Shown here piece after piece: positions 13,461 to 14,733 of a DNA stretch of 14,733 nucleotides. Source of the stretch: Nitrospirae bacterium GWC2_42_7 (GTDB lineage: Bacteria; Nitrospirota; Thermodesulfovibrionia; Thermodesulfovibrionales; UBA6898); NCBI GenBank assembly GCA_001803645.1, contig MHDW01000170.1, positions 1 through 14,733 on the forward strand. Reading direction: 5' to 3'. Positions within the stretch are counted from its first letter, which is position 1; each line of letters begins with the position of its first letter. The translations under genes and the position numbers were made by a program. The notes beneath the pieces were generated by a model, which worked only from the letters and a program-made list of their open reading frames with translations, did not search any database and had not been told where the DNA came from.

Positions 13461-13494
13461 CTGTCATGCTGCTGGCAGTCGGATATGGTATTAA
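13461..13494 (+). promoter_or_regulatory. Palindrome-promoter copy G
   Basis: CTGTCATGCTGCTGGCAG (13461-13478) has one change in the left arm. It is followed by TGG-TATTAA (-10 at 13489-13494). The ATG at 13501 is 6 nt after the -10, the same geometry as copy D, which predicts a leaderless transcript. Confidence 0.72.
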
Positions 13495-13500
13495 ATATGT

Positions 13501-13896
13501 ATGGCCAAATTTTCAAAGCATGAAGGGACCCCGTTTGTCGGCATGTTTTATGCCATTGGTAGCATTATCTATTATGTAATGGTGCCGGTTGATCAGGGTG
13601 ACCGACAAGAGGATGATGTGAGCACAAACACAACGCATTACGAATGGTGGAGGTATATTTACCGTATACTGAAAAGACAGAACCCTCATTTCGATATTGA
13701 AGACCATGAATATGTCCCGAGGGGGCGTGTAATTTATAATACTGGCGAGGATATATATTATCTCTATGTCGACAGATGTATCAGAAAGAACAAGAGACAG
13801 ATGCAGGAGATACTTAACACCATGCATCTACCCAAAGGCAAGACAAAGATGGTTACTAATTTTCACTACCAATGCGAGAAATGCCGAAAAGATTAA
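13501..13896 (+). CDS. Unknown 131-residue protein with terminal CxxC
   Basis: I do not recognise this family. The protein is rich in aromatic residues, with a first block MFYAIGSIIYYVMVPVDQGD (15-34) and a second block RGRVIYNTGEDIYYLYVDRC (74-93), both probably strands. A basic helix, RKNKRQMQEILNTMHLP (95-111), follows, and the end, FHYQCEKCRKD (121-131), has H122, C125 and C128 as potential metal ligands. No signal peptide or clear membrane helix is present. The ATG at 13501 lies immediately downstream of the copy G -10 box and has no ribosome site. It shares a transcript with the Cas4-like gene 33 nt downstream, so a joint task with that nuclease is plausible but not demonstrated. Confidence 0.72.
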   Translation: MAKFSKHEGTPFVGMFYAIGSIIYYVMVPVDQGDRQEDDVSTNTTHYEWWRYIYRILKRQNPHFDIEDHEYVPRGRVIYNTGEDIYYLYVDRCIRKNKRQMQEILNTMHLPKGKTKMVTNFHYQCEKCRKD

Positions 13897-13929
13897 GGGT
13901 AAAATAGATTTAATGGAGGCAGGATTATT

Positions 13930-14733
13930 ATGAGCATAGACAAAGCAGGCATAAATACATACCTATCCAAATCACTTTTTATCAGGGGCCTTCAATGCCT
14001 CAAGTCCCTCTATCTTCACAAATTCCACCCGGAATTAAAAGATGAGATATCAGAGGCACAGGAAGCTCTTTTTCAGTCTGGCTTCGAGGTTGGTGATTAT
14101 GCAAAAAGATTATTCCCCGAAGGAACTGAAATCGTTTACAAAGAGGGCAATTATGACGAACAAGTTGAACTTACCCGTTCTGAAATTGAAAATGGCACAA
14201 CCACGATTTATGAAGCAGCCTTCAATTATGACAACATATTTATCAAGGCAGATATACTCCATAAGGGCAAAGAGGGTTGGGAGCTTTATGAGGTGAAAAG
14301 TTCATCTGATGTACATGAGCACCATATTAATGATGTATCCCTTCAGTATTATGTTATTACGAATTCTGGCTTGCCTGTCTCAAAGGCATATGTTGTTCAC
14401 ATAAATAATGAGTATGTTAGAGATGGTGAGATTGAAGTTGAGAAACTCTTTGCTGTCTCAGATGTAACTGAAAAAGTTCTGGAAAAACAGGACTATGTTG
14501 AGGATGAGATAAGCAAGATGAGGACTACCCTGCTAAAAGGAGAAATTCCGGATATAGATATTGGAGAGCATTGCAGTGAGCCATATGAGTGCGACTTTGG
14601 CGGACACTGCTGGAGGCACATTTCCAAAGAATATCCAGTATTTGACCTTTGTGGAAATGGAGCAAGCGCATATGATCTTTACAGACAGGGCATTCTATAT
14701 CTTAAGGATATTCCTCTCGATATTCTCCCGTAT
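13930..14733 (+). CDS. Cas4/RecB-like PD-(D/E)XK nuclease of the DUF2779 type (cut by window edge)
   Basis: An open frame of 268 codons that leaves the window, so the C-terminal part is missing. The nuclease core shows E95 (IYEAAF), D108 (IKADIL), E121-V-K123 (LYEVKSSS) and Q139-Y140, the order of active-site motifs in RecB/Cas4 nucleases. Four cysteines, C23 (GLQCLKSLYLHKF) plus C215, C221 and C227 (CSEPYECDFGGHC), fit a 4Fe-4S cluster that clasps the nuclease fold as in Cas4. The residues after 235 look like the start of the domain found in DUF2779 proteins, which usually total about 500 residues. The ATG at 13930 has GGAGG about 10 nt upstream. It is the second gene of the unit under palindrome copy G. 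No cas1, cas2 or CRISPR repeat is visible, so it is not assigned to CRISPR adaptation. Confidence 0.82.
   Translation, partial: MSIDKAGINTYLSKSLFIRGLQCLKSLYLHKFHPELKDEISEAQEALFQSGFEVGDYAKRLFPEGTEIVYKEGNYDEQVELTRSEIENGTTTIYEAAFNYDNIFIKADILHKGKEGWELYEVKSSSDVHEHHINDVSLQYYVITNSGLPVSKAYVVHINNEYVRDGEIEVEKLFAVSDVTEKVLEKQDYVEDEISKMRTTLLKGEIPDIDIGEHCSEPYECDFGGHCWRHISKEYPVFDLCGNGASAYDLYRQGILYLKDIPLDILPY

Noticed and set aside
6587..13478. The recurring palindrome as CRISPR repeats, integron attC sites or transposon ends
   Set aside because: Copies are 0.6-2 kb apart with no uniform spacers. They lack the attC core (RYYYAAC/GTTRRRY). They always have one orientation with a fixed downstream -10 box, and there is no transposase or integrase in the window.
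13513..13827. Minus-strand 104-codon frame opposite the 131-residue gene
   Set aside because: The plus-strand gene has the conserved promoter directly at its start codon and a metal-binding-like tail. The reverse frame has neither.
14042..14296. Plus-strand 84-codon frame inside the Cas4-like gene
   Set aside because: It is an out-of-frame shadow. The frame from 13930 carries all nuclease motifs through this segment.

Overview
The window reads as a chromosomal segment of a mesophilic or moderately thermophilic anaerobe-like bacterium with moderate-to-low GC. The dnaJ-hspR-clpB-ligA gene string and a CysC-type kinase would fit Nitrospirota or a deltaproteobacterial relative, but this placement is inference. 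It divides into a housekeeping left third (1-5900, all minus strand) and an accessory right part (6030-14733, mostly plus strand).

The left part is a heat-shock operon read leftwards: dnaJ (4190-5272), a MerR/HspR-type repressor (3828-4190), clpB (1171-3810) and NAD-dependent DNA ligase ligA (1-1113, cut by the window edge). Its promoter has a perfect TTGACA -35 box, a TATTAT -10 box and a 17-bp palindrome centred on the -35 box, the expected place for HspR feedback control. A divergent adenylylsulfate-kinase-like gene (5363-5896) has its own promoter and probably a leaderless mRNA.

The right part begins with a RelE/ParE-type toxin-antitoxin pair (6090-6574) and an AbrB-Doc toxin-antitoxin pair (6651-7273, minus strand). 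It continues with a WYL-domain transcription regulator (7373-8302) and a train of small, mostly unfamiliar genes: a TPR protein, a mini-DivIVA protein, two tandem paralogs, a frameshifted gene, a GIY-YIG nuclease on the opposite strand, a zinc-ribbon-tailed protein, a Tat-signal protein carrying an FtsZ C-terminal-like domain, a uracil-DNA-glycosylase-fold protein, an unknown 131-aa protein, and a Cas4-like Fe-S nuclease cut by the right edge.

The most striking signal is a dispersed operator-promoter. An imperfect palindrome, typically CTGCCATAATGCTGGCAG, occurs seven times on the plus strand (6587, 7330, 8343, 9461, 11423, 12004, 13461). In every copy a -10-like hexamer begins exactly 28 nt after the first base of the palindrome, and in six of seven it is preceded by TGN (extended -10). 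One copy drives the WYL gene itself and five others head accessory genes or operons, so the WYL protein is the natural candidate to control them. The seventh copy (6587) sits in a 69-bp near-duplicate of the WYL promoter and gene start, which flanks the AbrB-Doc pair. Two proteins of this putative regulon are built from cell-division domains (DivIVA, FtsZ), and others carry nuclease or DNA-repair folds. The regulated set may therefore be a stress- or phage-responsive conflict island; that function is inference.
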